Below are positions 14,792-22,915 of a stretch of DNA of 31,813 nucleotides, one piece after another. Source of the stretch: a virus; the IMG/VR virus record IMGVR_UViG_3300038738_000032, positions 1 through 31,813 of that record; one strand, 5' to 3'. The notes under the pieces are model-generated. The model made no database searches and was not told the origin of the DNA. It worked only from the letters and a program-made list of their open reading frames with translations. Each line of letters opens with the position of its first letter. The stretch's first letter is position 1. The translations under genes were made by a program, and so were the position numbers.

Positions 14792-15211
14792 ATGAGTTTA
14801 GTAGATAAATTATTGCAATTAGATGCGAATAAAGTTATAGAAAAGCCAACCAAGGAGTTTGAAATTGAAAGACTTTCAAATTTACTTGGAGAAAAGGTAA
14901 TATTTAAGTGCAAGGCACTAGATGGAGAAACCTATGCAGATATACAAAGAAAAGCAATAGATATATCTAAAAAAGGCAATATAAGAGATATGAAAATATT
15001 TGAAATGCAAGTAATGACATGTTTAGAGGGTATAATAGAGCCTAATATGAAGGATAAAAGGTTAATGGAACATTACAGTGTACCAACACCAAAAGAGCTC
15101 ATTAAAAAGATGTTATTACCTGGAGAGATTGCTGATTTATATAACATAATAAATGAATTATCAGGTTATGAAAAAGATGAAGATGAGGATGAGGATGATA
15201 TAAAAAACTAA
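14792..15211 (+). CDS. Tail assembly chaperone, short form (XkdN-like)
   Basis: 139-residue protein of the XkdN-type tail assembly chaperone family (M-S-L-V-D-K-L-L-Q-L-D-A-N-K, then E-F-E-I-E-R-L-S, and F-E-M-Q-V-M-T-C-L-E-G-I). It coats the tape measure during tube assembly and is absent from the finished virion. The end is a run of Asp/Glu followed by A_AAA_AAC and an immediate TAA stop. A -1 slip there yields a 197-residue long form ending at 15384. Two-product chaperones made by frameshift are the rule in long-tailed phages. Confidence 0.88.
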   Translation: MSLVDKLLQLDANKVIEKPTKEFEIERLSNLLGEKVIFKCKALDGETYADIQRKAIDISKKGNIRDMKIFEMQVMTCLEGIIEPNMKDKRLMEHYSVPTPKELIKKMLLPGEIADLYNIINELSGYEKDEDEDEDDIKN

Positions 15212-15384
15212 TTGAAACAGATGCAGAAACGCAAATGATGTATCTGTTATTTAGATTTAAGGATTGGGAACCTAGTAAATATTATTGGATGCCTGCGGGA
15301 GAACGCAAAATAGTTAGAGCATTCATGAAAAAAGAAATAGAAGATAGAAATAAAGAAACAGAGGTCCTAAATAATATTAAATAA
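14792..15384 (+). CDS. Tail assembly chaperone, -1 frameshift long form (XkdN-type GT fusion)
   Basis: Reading 14792-15208, then continuing in the -1 frame from base 15208, gives a protein of 139 + 58 = 197 residues. The extension reads L-I-E-T-D-A-E-T-Q-M-M-Y-L-L-F-R-F-K-D-W, then E-P-S-K-Y-Y-W-M-P-A-G-E-R-K, and ends with a charged helix at the stop 15382-15384. It has no start codon or ribosome site of its own, is clearly protein-like, and links to the short form exactly at the slippery site. In lambda the equivalent G and GT proteins must be made in a fixed ratio. The ratio here cannot be read from sequence; no obvious stimulatory pseudoknot was found by eye. Confidence 0.8.
15202..15208 (+). 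other. -1 ribosomal frameshift site A_AAA_AAC
   Basis: The heptamer is in the correct X_XXY_YYZ phase for the chaperone frame (codons AAA 15203-15205, AAC 15206-15208) and is followed at once by TAA. The -1 frame is open from here to 15384. Confidence 0.85.
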
Positions 15385-15405
15385 CCCTTTTCCATATGAT
15401 ATAAT
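15377..15405 (+). promoter_or_regulatory. Promoter with extended -10 upstream of moron gene
   Basis: TTAAAT (15377-15382), a 17-base spacer and TATAAT (15400-15405) preceded by TGA form an extended -10 promoter. It overlaps the end of the chaperone frameshift extension and lies 28 bases before the 15433 gene. The -35 match is weak, the -10 is perfect. Confidence 0.6.
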
Positions 15406-15432
15406 GATAGGTAAAATATGGGAGGGGATATA

Positions 15433-15714
15433 ATGGCATTATTTAAGAGTAAAGAAGAAAGAAAACAAGTAAAAGAGGAACGTCAACAACAATGGTTCGA
15501 CAACTTTATAAATAATACTAATTTACAAGCATTAAAAGAAGAAGATAAAGAATATGCCTTTAAAGTTAATGAAAATTTGGAGCAATTGCAAAGATTTACA
15601 ACAAGAGCATCCGAAGGTGAGGTTGCCCAATTGGAAATGATGTCAACATTAATAGACCAAAATTGGTTAATAATAAAACTACTAAGTGAAATAAATCAAA
15701 AACTAGATAAGTAA
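15433..15714 (+). CDS. Moron-like small protein with its own promoter and terminator, 93 aa
   Basis: 93 residues from ATG 15433 after GGGAGGGG; the ATG at 15418 lies upstream of the ribosome site. The protein is soluble and helical. It starts M-A-L-F-K-S-K-E-E-R, has a Gln/Glu-rich N-terminal helix and a C-terminal coiled segment ending I-I-K-L-L-S-E-I-N-Q-K-L-D-K. It is inserted between the tail chaperone and the tape measure, genes that normally touch, and is flanked by a near-consensus promoter and an intrinsic terminator. That is the definition of a moron, a gene expressed independently, often in the lysogen. The function is unknown. Confidence 0.65.
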   Translation: MALFKSKEERKQVKEERQQQWFDNFINNTNLQALKEEDKEYAFKVNENLEQLQRFTTRASEGEVAQLEMMSTLIDQNWLIIKLLSEINQKLDK

Positions 15715-15718
15715 ACTG

Positions 15719-15747
15719 AGCACTCTGATATAGGGTGCTTTTATTAT
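15719..15747 (+). terminator. Intrinsic terminator after moron gene
   Basis: AGCACTC (15719-15725) pairs with GGGTGCT (15733-15739, one G-U) around a 7-base loop, followed by TTTATTATT. It closes the moron transcription unit and lies just before the tape measure. Confidence 0.7.
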
Positions 15748-15761
15748 TGCCAAAAAGGCAG

Positions 15762-17579
15762 GTGAGAACTATAGCGCATATATTAGATGCAGTGATACAA
15801 CTTAAAGATAATTTCTCAGATACACTCCGAACTGTAGAGAAAAACATTGGTGGATTCTCCAGAACAGCTAAGAGGATGGGAAAAGAAATACAAAGTGTAG
15901 GTAAAGAGGTAGATAAATTAGGGAGTACACTAACTGTAGGATTAACTCTACCTTTAGTAGCAGCTGGCACCGCATCCTATAATTTTGCAGCTGATTTAGA
16001 AGACGCAATAGGAGCTAGTGAGCAAATTTTTAAGAGTGCTGCTGGAGATATACAAAAATGGGCTGCTACTCTTGATAGTGCATATGGTATAGCAGAAACT
16101 GAAGCGTTAACCTATGCAAATACTATGGGAGCAATGTTAAAAAATATTGGAGGATTAACAGAAAAAGAAGCTGCAAAACAAGCTCAAACATTAATAGAAT
16201 TAGCTGGTGACCTGACCGCTATGTTTGGTGGTACAACGGATGATGCTATTAGAGCTTTGACAGGTGCATTAAAGGGCAATAACTCCATGCTTGATAATTA
16301 TGGAATGGGTGTAAATGAAGCAGTTATCAAGTCAAAGGCTTTAGAAATGGGACTGGTTAAAGAAAAAGAAGAGTTGAGCCTTGCAGCTAAACAAGCGGCT
16401 ACATTAGCTTTAATAATGGAACAGACAGCAGATGCACAAGGACAAGCAGCAAGAGAAGCAAACGGAGCAAGTGGTACTCTTAGAGGATTAGGAACAGAGA
16501 TTAAAAATCTTGCAACAGATATAGGTGAAGTATTGTCGCCTACAATAACTCCAATAATTCAAAGTGTAAGAGATACAGTAAAAGTATTTGGTGAACTAGA
16601 TCAAGAAACAAAGGAAACTATTGTAAGATTTGCAATGATAGCAGCAGTAGTAGGACCGTCATTAATGGTTGTAGGCAAAATGACAACAGGTGTAGGCAAG
16701 TTAATATTTAATTTTGGTAAATTTGCCGGAACAGTTAAAAAGCTAGGGTTAATAAAAGCGATATTCAGTCCAGGCGTGATAGTAGTCGGTATAATATTAG
16801 CATTGATTGCAGCAGGGATACTACTATATAAAAATTGGGATAAGATTAAGGCTAAGGTTATAGAGGTATTCCCAAATATAGCACAGAACATTGCAACTAC
16901 TATGGAGCACGTACGGAATATCTTTGATGCTACATCTAAAGTCTTATCGATAGCACTTTTACCAGTTATAACAGCATTGAGCATAGGATGGGAGACAATT
17001 AAGAATATATTCTGGGTTGGATTAGAGCTTATAGGTAGTGTTGTAGCAAATATAATAAAAGTGCTAAGTGGGATTATAGATTATATAGTTGGTATATTTA
17101 CTGGAGATTGGGAACGTGCTTGGAAGGGATTATCGGATATACTTAGTGGGTTTTTGGGAGTACCTTTGGCAGTAGGAAAGGCTACAATAAATGGACTAAT
17201 CGGTCTAATAAATGGCTTGATAGGTGGACTTAATAAAATAAAACTTCCTAAGTGGATACCAGGTATAGGCGGAAAGGGTATTAATATACCTTTAATCCCT
17301 AAACTGGCTAAAGGTACGGACTTTTGGAAGGGTGGAATAGTACAAGTCCATGAACGTGGCGGAGAAATAATAGATTTACCTCGTGGCTCTAGAGTATTTC
17401 CGCATGATAAGTCAGTACAAATGGCGAGAGAACAAGGAAGAAAAGAAGGTAGTAAAGTAACTAATATAACCCTATCAAAATTAGCTGATACGGTTGTAAT
17501 AAGAGAAGAGGCTGATATAGACAAATTAGCAAATGCGTTTGTAAGAAAACTAGAAAAAGCCGGCCTTAATATGGCATAG
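15762..17579 (+). CDS. Tail tape measure protein
   Basis: About 605 residues from GTG 15762. The open frame extends to 15735, inside the terminator. The codon at 15771 is ATA, well placed behind AGGTGAG and at the spot where a start M-A-H-I-L would be expected, so the true start is uncertain. The N-terminal region is helical; the middle is Ala/Gly/Thr-rich with T-E-K-E-A-A-K-Q-A-Q-T-L-I-E-L-A-G-D-L; a hydrophobic segment lies near residues 337-357 (G-V-I-V-V-G-I-I-L-A-L-I-A) and more follow. The protein sets tail length and enters the host membrane on infection. At about 1.5 angstrom per residue it predicts a short tail near 90 nm. Confidence 0.9.
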   Translation: MRTIAHILDAVIQLKDNFSDTLRTVEKNIGGFSRTAKRMGKEIQSVGKEVDKLGSTLTVGLTLPLVAAGTASYNFAADLEDAIGASEQIFKSAAGDIQKWAATLDSAYGIAETEALTYANTMGAMLKNIGGLTEKEAAKQAQTLIELAGDLTAMFGGTTDDAIRALTGALKGNNSMLDNYGMGVNEAVIKSKALEMGLVKEKEELSLAAKQAATLALIMEQTADAQGQAAREANGASGTLRGLGTEIKNLATDIGEVLSPTITPIIQSVRDTVKVFGELDQETKETIVRFAMIAAVVGPSLMVVGKMTTGVGKLIFNFGKFAGTVKKLGLIKAIFSPGVIVVGIILALIAAGILLYKNWDKIKAKVIEVFPNIAQNIATTMEHVRNIFDATSKVLSIALLPVITALSIGWETIKNIFWVGLELIGSVVANIIKVLSGIIDYIVGIFTGDWERAWKGLSDILSGFLGVPLAVGKATINGLIGLINGLIGGLNKIKLPKWIPGIGGKGINIPLIPKLAKGTDFWKGGIVQVHERGGEIIDLPRGSRVFPHDKSVQMAREQGRKEGSKVTNITLSKLADTVVIREEADIDKLANAFVRKLEKAGLNMA

Positions 17580-17590
17580 GAGGTAGGATA

Positions 17591-18277
17591 ATGGAATTAT
17601 GGTTAAGTTTTAATAACAATGAACAAAGACTTAGATTGCCTATTCTACCTTCTAGTTTTCAAGTAGAAGTTGGCAATCTCAATACAAGAGTAAATATTAA
17701 TGAGATAGGAAATATCAATTTAATTGGGAAATCTAATTTAAAAGAAATAGTTATAGAATCATTTTTCCCAGCACAAGAATATTATTTTGTAGAATATACT
17801 GGATTTCCTAGACCTTATGAATGTGTAGAAATAATAGAGGCTTGGAGGAAGTCAGGGAGGCCTATAAGGCTAATTATAACTGAAACAAATATAAATCTAC
17901 CGATAGCCATAGAAAACTTTTCATACAGAGAAAAGGATGGCACTGGGGATGTATATTACTCATTGGAATTAGCAGAGTATGTATTTGTTGGAGTGAAGCA
18001 AGACAGTAAGTCGTATGGGTATGTACAAAATCACATTAGACCAGCAAAAGAAATCCCAAAGACATATGTTCCAAAACCTAATGACACTTTGATTACTGTT
18101 GCTAAAAAGACGACTGGGAATAGTGCCAATGCTAAAATTATAGCTGAAAGAAATCAATCCGTAGTAAAAAAGAATACAATTGTAAAACCTGAAGCTGGAA
18201 GCACTATAAGTGCAATTCTTCAACTTCATAACACCCCACCTAAACCTAAACAAGTTCAGAGAGGGCGTACAATATGA
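17591..18277 (+). CDS. LysM-containing tail/baseplate protein (XkdP-like)
   Basis: 228 residues of the XkdP type. The N-terminal half has L-P-I-L-P-S-S-F-Q-V-E-V-G-N-L-N-T-R-V and E-I-G-N-I-N-L-I-G-K, common in this family. The C-terminal half carries a LysM-like segment (Y-V-P-K-P-N-D-T-L-I-T-V-A-K-K-T-T-G-N-S-A-N-A-K-I, written here in pieces: start Y-V-P-K, then T-L-I-T-V-A). It lies directly after the tape measure and probably connects the tube to the baseplate hub while binding peptidoglycan. It overlaps the next gene by 4 bases. Confidence 0.87.
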   Translation: MELWLSFNNNEQRLRLPILPSSFQVEVGNLNTRVNINEIGNINLIGKSNLKEIVIESFFPAQEYYFVEYTGFPRPYECVEIIEAWRKSGRPIRLIITETNINLPIAIENFSYREKDGTGDVYYSLELAEYVFVGVKQDSKSYGYVQNHIRPAKEIPKTYVPKPNDTLITVAKKTTGNSANAKIIAERNQSVVKKNTIVKPEAGSTISAILQLHNTPPKPKQVQRGRTI

Positions 18278-19218
18278 AACTATATTGCAGTGGTAAGGAT
18301 ATAACTGAAATAGTAACTTCTGTAACGTGGAGTGGAGGTTACAAGCAAGCAGCAAGAATACTTGAGTTTGGAATTGCAGTATCTCCTAATGATTATTACT
18401 TACCAAAAATAACAATAAAAATGGGTGATATGGTTGGATTAGTAGATGATGAGGGCAAAGAATTATTCCAAGGATATGTATTCTTTAAAGAAAAGTCTAT
18501 CAACAGTAACGAAATGACAGTTACTGCTTATGATGGACTTATTTATTTGCTTAAATCTAAAGGAACATATAATTTTAAAAATATGACACCACAAGCAATA
18601 ACACAAAAAGTATGTAGTGATTTTGGAATACCTATAGGGAATTTAGCAAGTGGTAGTCCTTTAAATAGGATATTTGATGCTGAAACCATATATACCATAA
18701 TAATGACAACTTACACTATTGAAAGCAATAAATCAGGTAAATTATATATGCCTAGGATGGATAAAGGAAAGCTAAATGTAATAGAAAAAGGAAGTATAAT
18801 AACTAAATTTGTATTAGATGCAAAGACTACAATAATAAATTCAACTTACAGTGAAAGCATGGAAAATGCAATAAATGTAGTTAAGATATATGACGAAAAT
18901 GGCAATTATAAAGGCCAAGTAACATTAGATGGTATCCCTGGAATATTGCAAGACATTTACAAAACTGAGAAAGGTCAAGATGCACAGGTACAGGCGAGAG
19001 GAATGTTAAGAGGAATTGAAAGGACGGCGGAGATAGAAGCGATAGGAGATGTAGAGTGCATAACTGGGAATGCAGTAGTAATTAAAGAACCATATACAGG
19101 TCTTAATGGTTTGTTTTACATTGATAATGATGAGCATACTTTTAGCAATGGACAACACACAATGCGGTTAGGTTTGAGTTTTAAGAATATGATGGACAGA
19201 CAAGAAGGAGGGGAGTAG
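18274..19218 (+). CDS. Baseplate hub protein (XkdQ/gpD-like)
   Basis: 314 residues. M-K-L-Y-C-S-G-K-D-I-T-E-I-V opens the protein; W-S-G-G-Y-K-Q-A-A-R-I-L-E-F, V-G-L-V-D-D-E-G-K-E-L-F-Q-G and A-Y-D-G-L-I-Y-L-L-K-S-K follow, all typical of XkdQ. The family is related to the gp27/gpD hub that sits at the tip of the tube. It is full length and starts within the ATGA overlap with the LysM gene. It ends directly before the DUF2577 gene. Confidence 0.88.
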   Translation: MKLYCSGKDITEIVTSVTWSGGYKQAARILEFGIAVSPNDYYLPKITIKMGDMVGLVDDEGKELFQGYVFFKEKSINSNEMTVTAYDGLIYLLKSKGTYNFKNMTPQAITQKVCSDFGIPIGNLASGSPLNRIFDAETIYTIIMTTYTIESNKSGKLYMPRMDKGKLNVIEKGSIITKFVLDAKTTIINSTYSESMENAINVVKIYDENGNYKGQVTLDGIPGILQDIYKTEKGQDAQVQARGMLRGIERTAEIEAIGDVECITGNAVVIKEPYTGLNGLFYIDNDEHTFSNGQHTMRLGLSFKNMMDRQEGGE

Positions 19219-19602
19219 ATGAAAGAAAATCCATATAGTAAGATGATTGAAATAATGAAAAGACAAGGAGCAAGTTTAAATCCTCCTTCTGCTCAGATAG
19301 GTACAGTAGTTTCTTCTAATCCTTTAGTAATAAAAATTGGTGATTTACAAGTAGATAAAGATAATATTCTTGTCGCTGATTATTTATTAGAGGGATATAA
19401 ACGTAAAATTAAAATTCCCAAAGTAGCAGCAATAGGAGAAACAGGAGTTGATAATGAACACAAGCATAGTGTAGATAGTATTGGCATAGATGAAGTCGAA
19501 ATAACTTTTTTGGACACCATAAGACAGGGTGACAGATTGACAGTGTTACCTACAGAGGATAAACAAACCTATATAATCCTGGCAAGGGTGGTGAGCCTCT
19601 AA
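19219..19602 (+). CDS. DUF2577 baseplate protein (XkdR-like)
   Basis: 127 residues of the DUF2577 family (XkdR in PBSX): M-I-E-I-M-K-R-Q-G-A near the start, then P-P-S-A-Q-I-G-T-V-V-S-S-N-P-L-V-I-K-I-G, and a closing beta segment R-Q-G-D-R-L-T-V-L-P. It is a small OB-fold-like spike/hub component placed between XkdQ and XkdS as in PBSX. Its start follows the XkdQ stop with no gap and its stop shares one base with the next ATG. Confidence 0.85.
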   Translation: MKENPYSKMIEIMKRQGASLNPPSAQIGTVVSSNPLVIKIGDLQVDKDNILVADYLLEGYKRKIKIPKVAAIGETGVDNEHKHSVDSIGIDEVEITFLDTIRQGDRLTVLPTEDKQTYIILARVVSL

Positions 19603-20030
19603 TGGATAGCATATTTCCTTTCATAGACCCTCAAGAGATAGAAGTACAACCTAGTGAACTACCTATAGCTAAAGAATGGGCTTGGGATTTTGAAAAAATG
19701 GACTTTAAAATTAAAGATGGGAAAATGTATTTAGTAGAAGGGAAGGAAGCAGTAAAGATATGGATATGGAAATTATTTATGACTACAAGATACAGAGAAG
19801 TTATATTTAATTGGGATTATGGCAATGAATTAGAAAATCTTATAGGGCAAGGATATACTCAAGGGTACCTAAACAGTGAAGCAGAAAGATATGTTAGGGA
19901 GGCAATAGAATATAACCTAAAAGACTATGTAACAGATGTAAGAAATGTAAATGTTAGCTTTGATGAAGGAACTTTAACAATAGAATTTATTGCTATTACC
20001 CCTTATGGGGAGGTGGAAATAAGTGTTTAG
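19602..20030 (+). CDS. Baseplate wedge protein, DUF2634 / gp25-like (XkdS)
   Basis: 142 residues. The segment W-D-F-E-K-M-D-F-K-I-K-D-G-K, then E-A-V-K-I-W-I-W-K-L-F-M-T-T-R-Y-R and W-D-Y-G-N-E-L-E, is the usual DUF2634 signature (XkdS). The fold is related to T4 gp25, which links the hub to the wedges and starts sheath assembly. It overlaps the next gene by 8 bases. Confidence 0.87.
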   Translation: MDSIFPFIDPQEIEVQPSELPIAKEWAWDFEKMDFKIKDGKMYLVEGKEAVKIWIWKLFMTTRYREVIFNWDYGNELENLIGQGYTQGYLNSEAERYVREAIEYNLKDYVTDVRNVNVSFDEGTLTIEFIAITPYGEVEISV

Positions 20031-21072
20031 AAGCCAAGAAGAGATACTACAAGAAATGTTGGAAAATATTCAGAATACAATAGATAAAAGCCAAAATTCA
20101 CTAGTTCATGATGCTTTAGCTCCAGCTGCAATGGAATTTGCTAATTTTACTCTACAGTTAGAGGAACTTAAAGACAAAATGGATGTAGAAAACCTTGAAG
20201 GTGAAGAACTTGAAAGATATGTTAATCAAAGAACTGGTATAGTAAGAAAACTTGCAACTAAAGCGACTACAACAGTTCTAATAGCAGGACAAGAAGGAGC
20301 AAGAATTTCTAAAGGTGATCTTGTAGCTTCAGATACAATAAAATTTGTATCGCTTGAAGATAGAACTATAGGCTCTACTGGTGAAGCGACTGTATTAGTT
20401 GAGTGTGAAGTAGCTGGAACTATAGGCAATGTACCCGCAGGAGCTATAAAATATTTTCCAGCATCAATACCTGGATTAACTTCTGTGACTAATTTAGAGC
20501 CTGTGGTAAATGGCTATGATGCTGAAAGTGACGAAGAATTAAGAGAAAGGTATTATGAGAGGATTCGCACACCTGCGACATCAGGAAATAAGTATCATTA
20601 CTTGAACTGGACAAAAGAGGTAACAGGCGTTGGAGATGCAAAAGTAATCCCCCTTTGGAATGGGCCTGGAACTGTAAAGGTGGTTATAGTCGATAGCAAT
20701 AAAAATCCAGCTACAGAGGATTTAATCACTAATGTATTTCAACATATAGAAGAAGAAAGGCCGATAGGGGCTACAGTAACGGTTGTAAGTGCTGTAGCTA
20801 AGAATGTAGAAATAACAGCTAAGGTAAGTCTAGCAGAAGGCTATACAATTCAACTGGTGCTAGATAAGTTTAAATCCGATTTAGAGCAATACAGAAAAGA
20901 TGTAGTCTTTAAAGATAGCTATATAAGTTATGCAGCTATAGGAAATATTTTATTTACTGTAGATGGAGTACTTGACTATACAGATTTGAAACTAAATGGG
21001 GAGATGAAAAATATAGCATTAGGAACAGAGGAAATACCCATATTTGATACTGTTGCCCTGGAGGTGATATAG
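20023..21072 (+). CDS. Baseplate J-like protein (XkdT)
   Basis: 349 residues from GTG 20023. It contains the baseplate J signature: Y-V-N-Q-R-T-G-I-V-R-K near residues 66-76, G-A-R-I-S-K-G-D-L-V-A, E-C-E-V-A-G-T-I-G-N-V-P-A-G and the E-S-D-E-E-L-R-E-R-Y segment followed by P-A-T-S-G-N. The protein is the main wedge component and opens when the tail contracts. In PBSX it is followed directly by XkdU; here a fibre-like gene (21074) stands between. Confidence 0.9.
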   Translation: MFRSQEEILQEMLENIQNTIDKSQNSLVHDALAPAAMEFANFTLQLEELKDKMDVENLEGEELERYVNQRTGIVRKLATKATTTVLIAGQEGARISKGDLVASDTIKFVSLEDRTIGSTGEATVLVECEVAGTIGNVPAGAIKYFPASIPGLTSVTNLEPVVNGYDAESDEELRERYYERIRTPATSGNKYHYLNWTKEVTGVGDAKVIPLWNGPGTVKVVIVDSNKNPATEDLITNVFQHIEEERPIGATVTVVSAVAKNVEITAKVSLAEGYTIQLVLDKFKSDLEQYRKDVVFKDSYISYAAIGNILFTVDGVLDYTDLKLNGEMKNIALGTEEIPIFDTVALEVI

Positions 21073-21073
21073 A

Positions 21074-22288
21074 TTGTTTGTGGAGAAATTAAATAAGAAA
21101 CAGGAAGGTGTATATGTAATAGAGGAAGAAAAAGATGTAGCAAATGGAATATGGGAAGGATATTTAAATCATGACAATGTAAATCATGAAACTATATACA
21201 TCTATACAGGACCTAAACTAACGGGAGAAAAAGTAGAAAATTATTTTATTTCTACACCGTCTGAAACGCCATGGAAAACGCACTTAAAAGTCTTTTCTAA
21301 TAGCGAAAAAATCTATATCACCTACGAAACCACAGGCGATCAGGTAGAGGCAGAAGATATAAACTTATTGCAAGACAGTTTAGTAGAAGAAATAGACAGA
21401 GCTATATCAGAAGAAAATAGAATAGATAAAAAATTAGATAATGAAATAGTGAGGGCTATTACAGAAGATGAAAAATTAAATGAAGAAGTAGAAGATTTAA
21501 AAGAAACAAAGGCTGATAAAACTTATGTAGATACCGAACTAAACAAAAAATACAACAAAGATGAAGTATTCACGAAAGAGGAAGTATTACAGAAAATAGA
21601 GGAAATAATAGATGCTGCACCTGAAGCATTGGACACCTTAGGTAAATTGGCAGAAGCATTAGATAATGACCCAAATTTCGCTACTAATATAATTAATTTA
21701 TTGTCTGCAAAAGTAGACAAGGTTGCTGGGAAAGGGCTAAGTACCAATGATTATACTAATGAAGAAAAACAAAAATTAGCGGGAATAGAAAAAGAAGCTA
21801 ATAAATACACTCACCCTACTACTCATAGTGCAAATATGATTGTAGAAACCTCCAGCAAAAGGTTTGTATCTGATGTAGAAAAGGCTGAATGGAATGATGC
21901 AGTAGAACATATAGAGGATAATATTAGGCATATAACAGAGGCGGAAAGAGATAAATGGAATACAGTTGAGAGCAAGGCAGAATTATCAGATATTCCAACA
22001 AAAATATCTCAATTAACTAATGACAAAAACTATGTAACACAGGATGACTTAGGTAGTGCTGGATATGGTGATATGTTAAAAAGCATATATGACACCAACA
22101 ATAATGGTAAAGTGGATATAGCAGAACTAGCTGATAAAGTACCATGGAATGGAGTAACTAATAAACCAAACACATTTACACCTTCAAGTCACACTCATTC
22201 AATATCAAATGTTACCGGGCTACAAAATGCTTTAGACAATAAGATGGAAAAAGGCCCTCTAACCTGGAATGACTTAAAGGGGGTGTAA
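21074..22288 (+). CDS. Tail fibre / baseplate fibre protein
   Basis: 404 residues from TTG 21074, seven bases after GGAGGTG; GTG 21080 is an alternative. The N-terminal 100 residues form a beta-rich attachment domain. The middle is helical with short fibre-type repeats (K-A-D-K-T-Y-V-D-T-E-L-N-K-K-Y, A-L-D-T-L-G-K-L-A-E-A-L, N-D-Y-T-N-E-E-K-Q-K-L-A-G-I-E, I-S-Q-L-T-N-D-K-N-Y-V). It ends with S-S-H-T-H-S-I-S-N-V-T-G-L and W-N-D-L-K-G-V. These are phage side-fibre repeats. It probably binds the cell surface or carries the second fibre. Its place between XkdT and XkdU is unusual. Confidence 0.8.
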   Translation: MFVEKLNKKQEGVYVIEEEKDVANGIWEGYLNHDNVNHETIYIYTGPKLTGEKVENYFISTPSETPWKTHLKVFSNSEKIYITYETTGDQVEAEDINLLQDSLVEEIDRAISEENRIDKKLDNEIVRAITEDEKLNEEVEDLKETKADKTYVDTELNKKYNKDEVFTKEEVLQKIEEIIDAAPEALDTLGKLAEALDNDPNFATNIINLLSAKVDKVAGKGLSTNDYTNEEKQKLAGIEKEANKYTHPTTHSANMIVETSSKRFVSDVEKAEWNDAVEHIEDNIRHITEAERDKWNTVESKAELSDIPTKISQLTNDKNYVTQDDLGSAGYGDMLKSIYDTNNNGKVDIAELADKVPWNGVTNKPNTFTPSSHTHSISNVTGLQNALDNKMEKGPLTWNDLKGV

Positions 22289-22291
22289 GCT

Positions 22292-22909
22292 ATGTATGGG
22301 CAATATCAATATGGTGAGTATAGATATGGTGAAGAAGATTTACCAAGTGGGCAAGAAATAGAAGAGTTTATACCTAATTTGATGAAGTATTTGCCTATAT
22401 ATTATCAAAATTCTAGCACAACCAAAGAAATCCAAGATGCAATAGCTAGAGAATTTGGAGTACTAAATTACAATATAATTGATTTAGAAAAACAGTTCTT
22501 TATTGATTCTGCAACTTGGGGATTATCAATCTATGAAAAAGAATTAGGACTACAAACAAATATGAGTCTAACTTATGAGGAAAGGCGAGAGATTATAAAA
22601 GCTAAATTAAGAGGGTATGGAACTACAACTAAAGAGATGATTAAAAATACTGCCGAAGCCTTTTCGGGGGGTGAAGTTGATGTAATAGAACATCCTGAGG
22701 AATACAGGTTCGTAGTCAAATTCATTGGGGTTCTAGGTATTCCTAGAAATATGCAAGGTTTTATTGAAATGTTAGAACAGATTAAGCCTGCACATTTAGC
22801 TTATTCTTTCAAGTATACCTATACTATATGGAACCACTTAACAGATTTTACATGGGAACAAGCTAATAAAATGACTTGGGATGACCTAAGAGTATATGAA
22901 GGAGAGTGA
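22292..22909 (+). CDS. Tail protein XkdU/YmfQ-like (DUF2313)
   Basis: 205 residues. After a Tyr/Gly-rich start (M-Y-G-Q-Y-Q-Y-G-E-Y-R-Y-G), the body has L-M-K-Y-L-P-I-Y-Y-Q, T-W-G-L-S-I-Y-E-K-E-L-G, E-E-R-R-E-I-I-K-A-K-L-R-G and later A-H-L-A-Y-S-F, the pattern of XkdU/YmfQ. These proteins sit at the wedge tip and attach the fibres (like phage P2 gpI). It is complete, and the following fibre gene starts 6 bases after its stop. Confidence 0.87.
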   Translation: MYGQYQYGEYRYGEEDLPSGQEIEEFIPNLMKYLPIYYQNSSTTKEIQDAIAREFGVLNYNIIDLEKQFFIDSATWGLSIYEKELGLQTNMSLTYEERREIIKAKLRGYGTTTKEMIKNTAEAFSGGEVDVIEHPEEYRFVVKFIGVLGIPRNMQGFIEMLEQIKPAHLAYSFKYTYTIWNHLTDFTWEQANKMTWDDLRVYEGE

Positions 22910-22915
22910 TAGACA

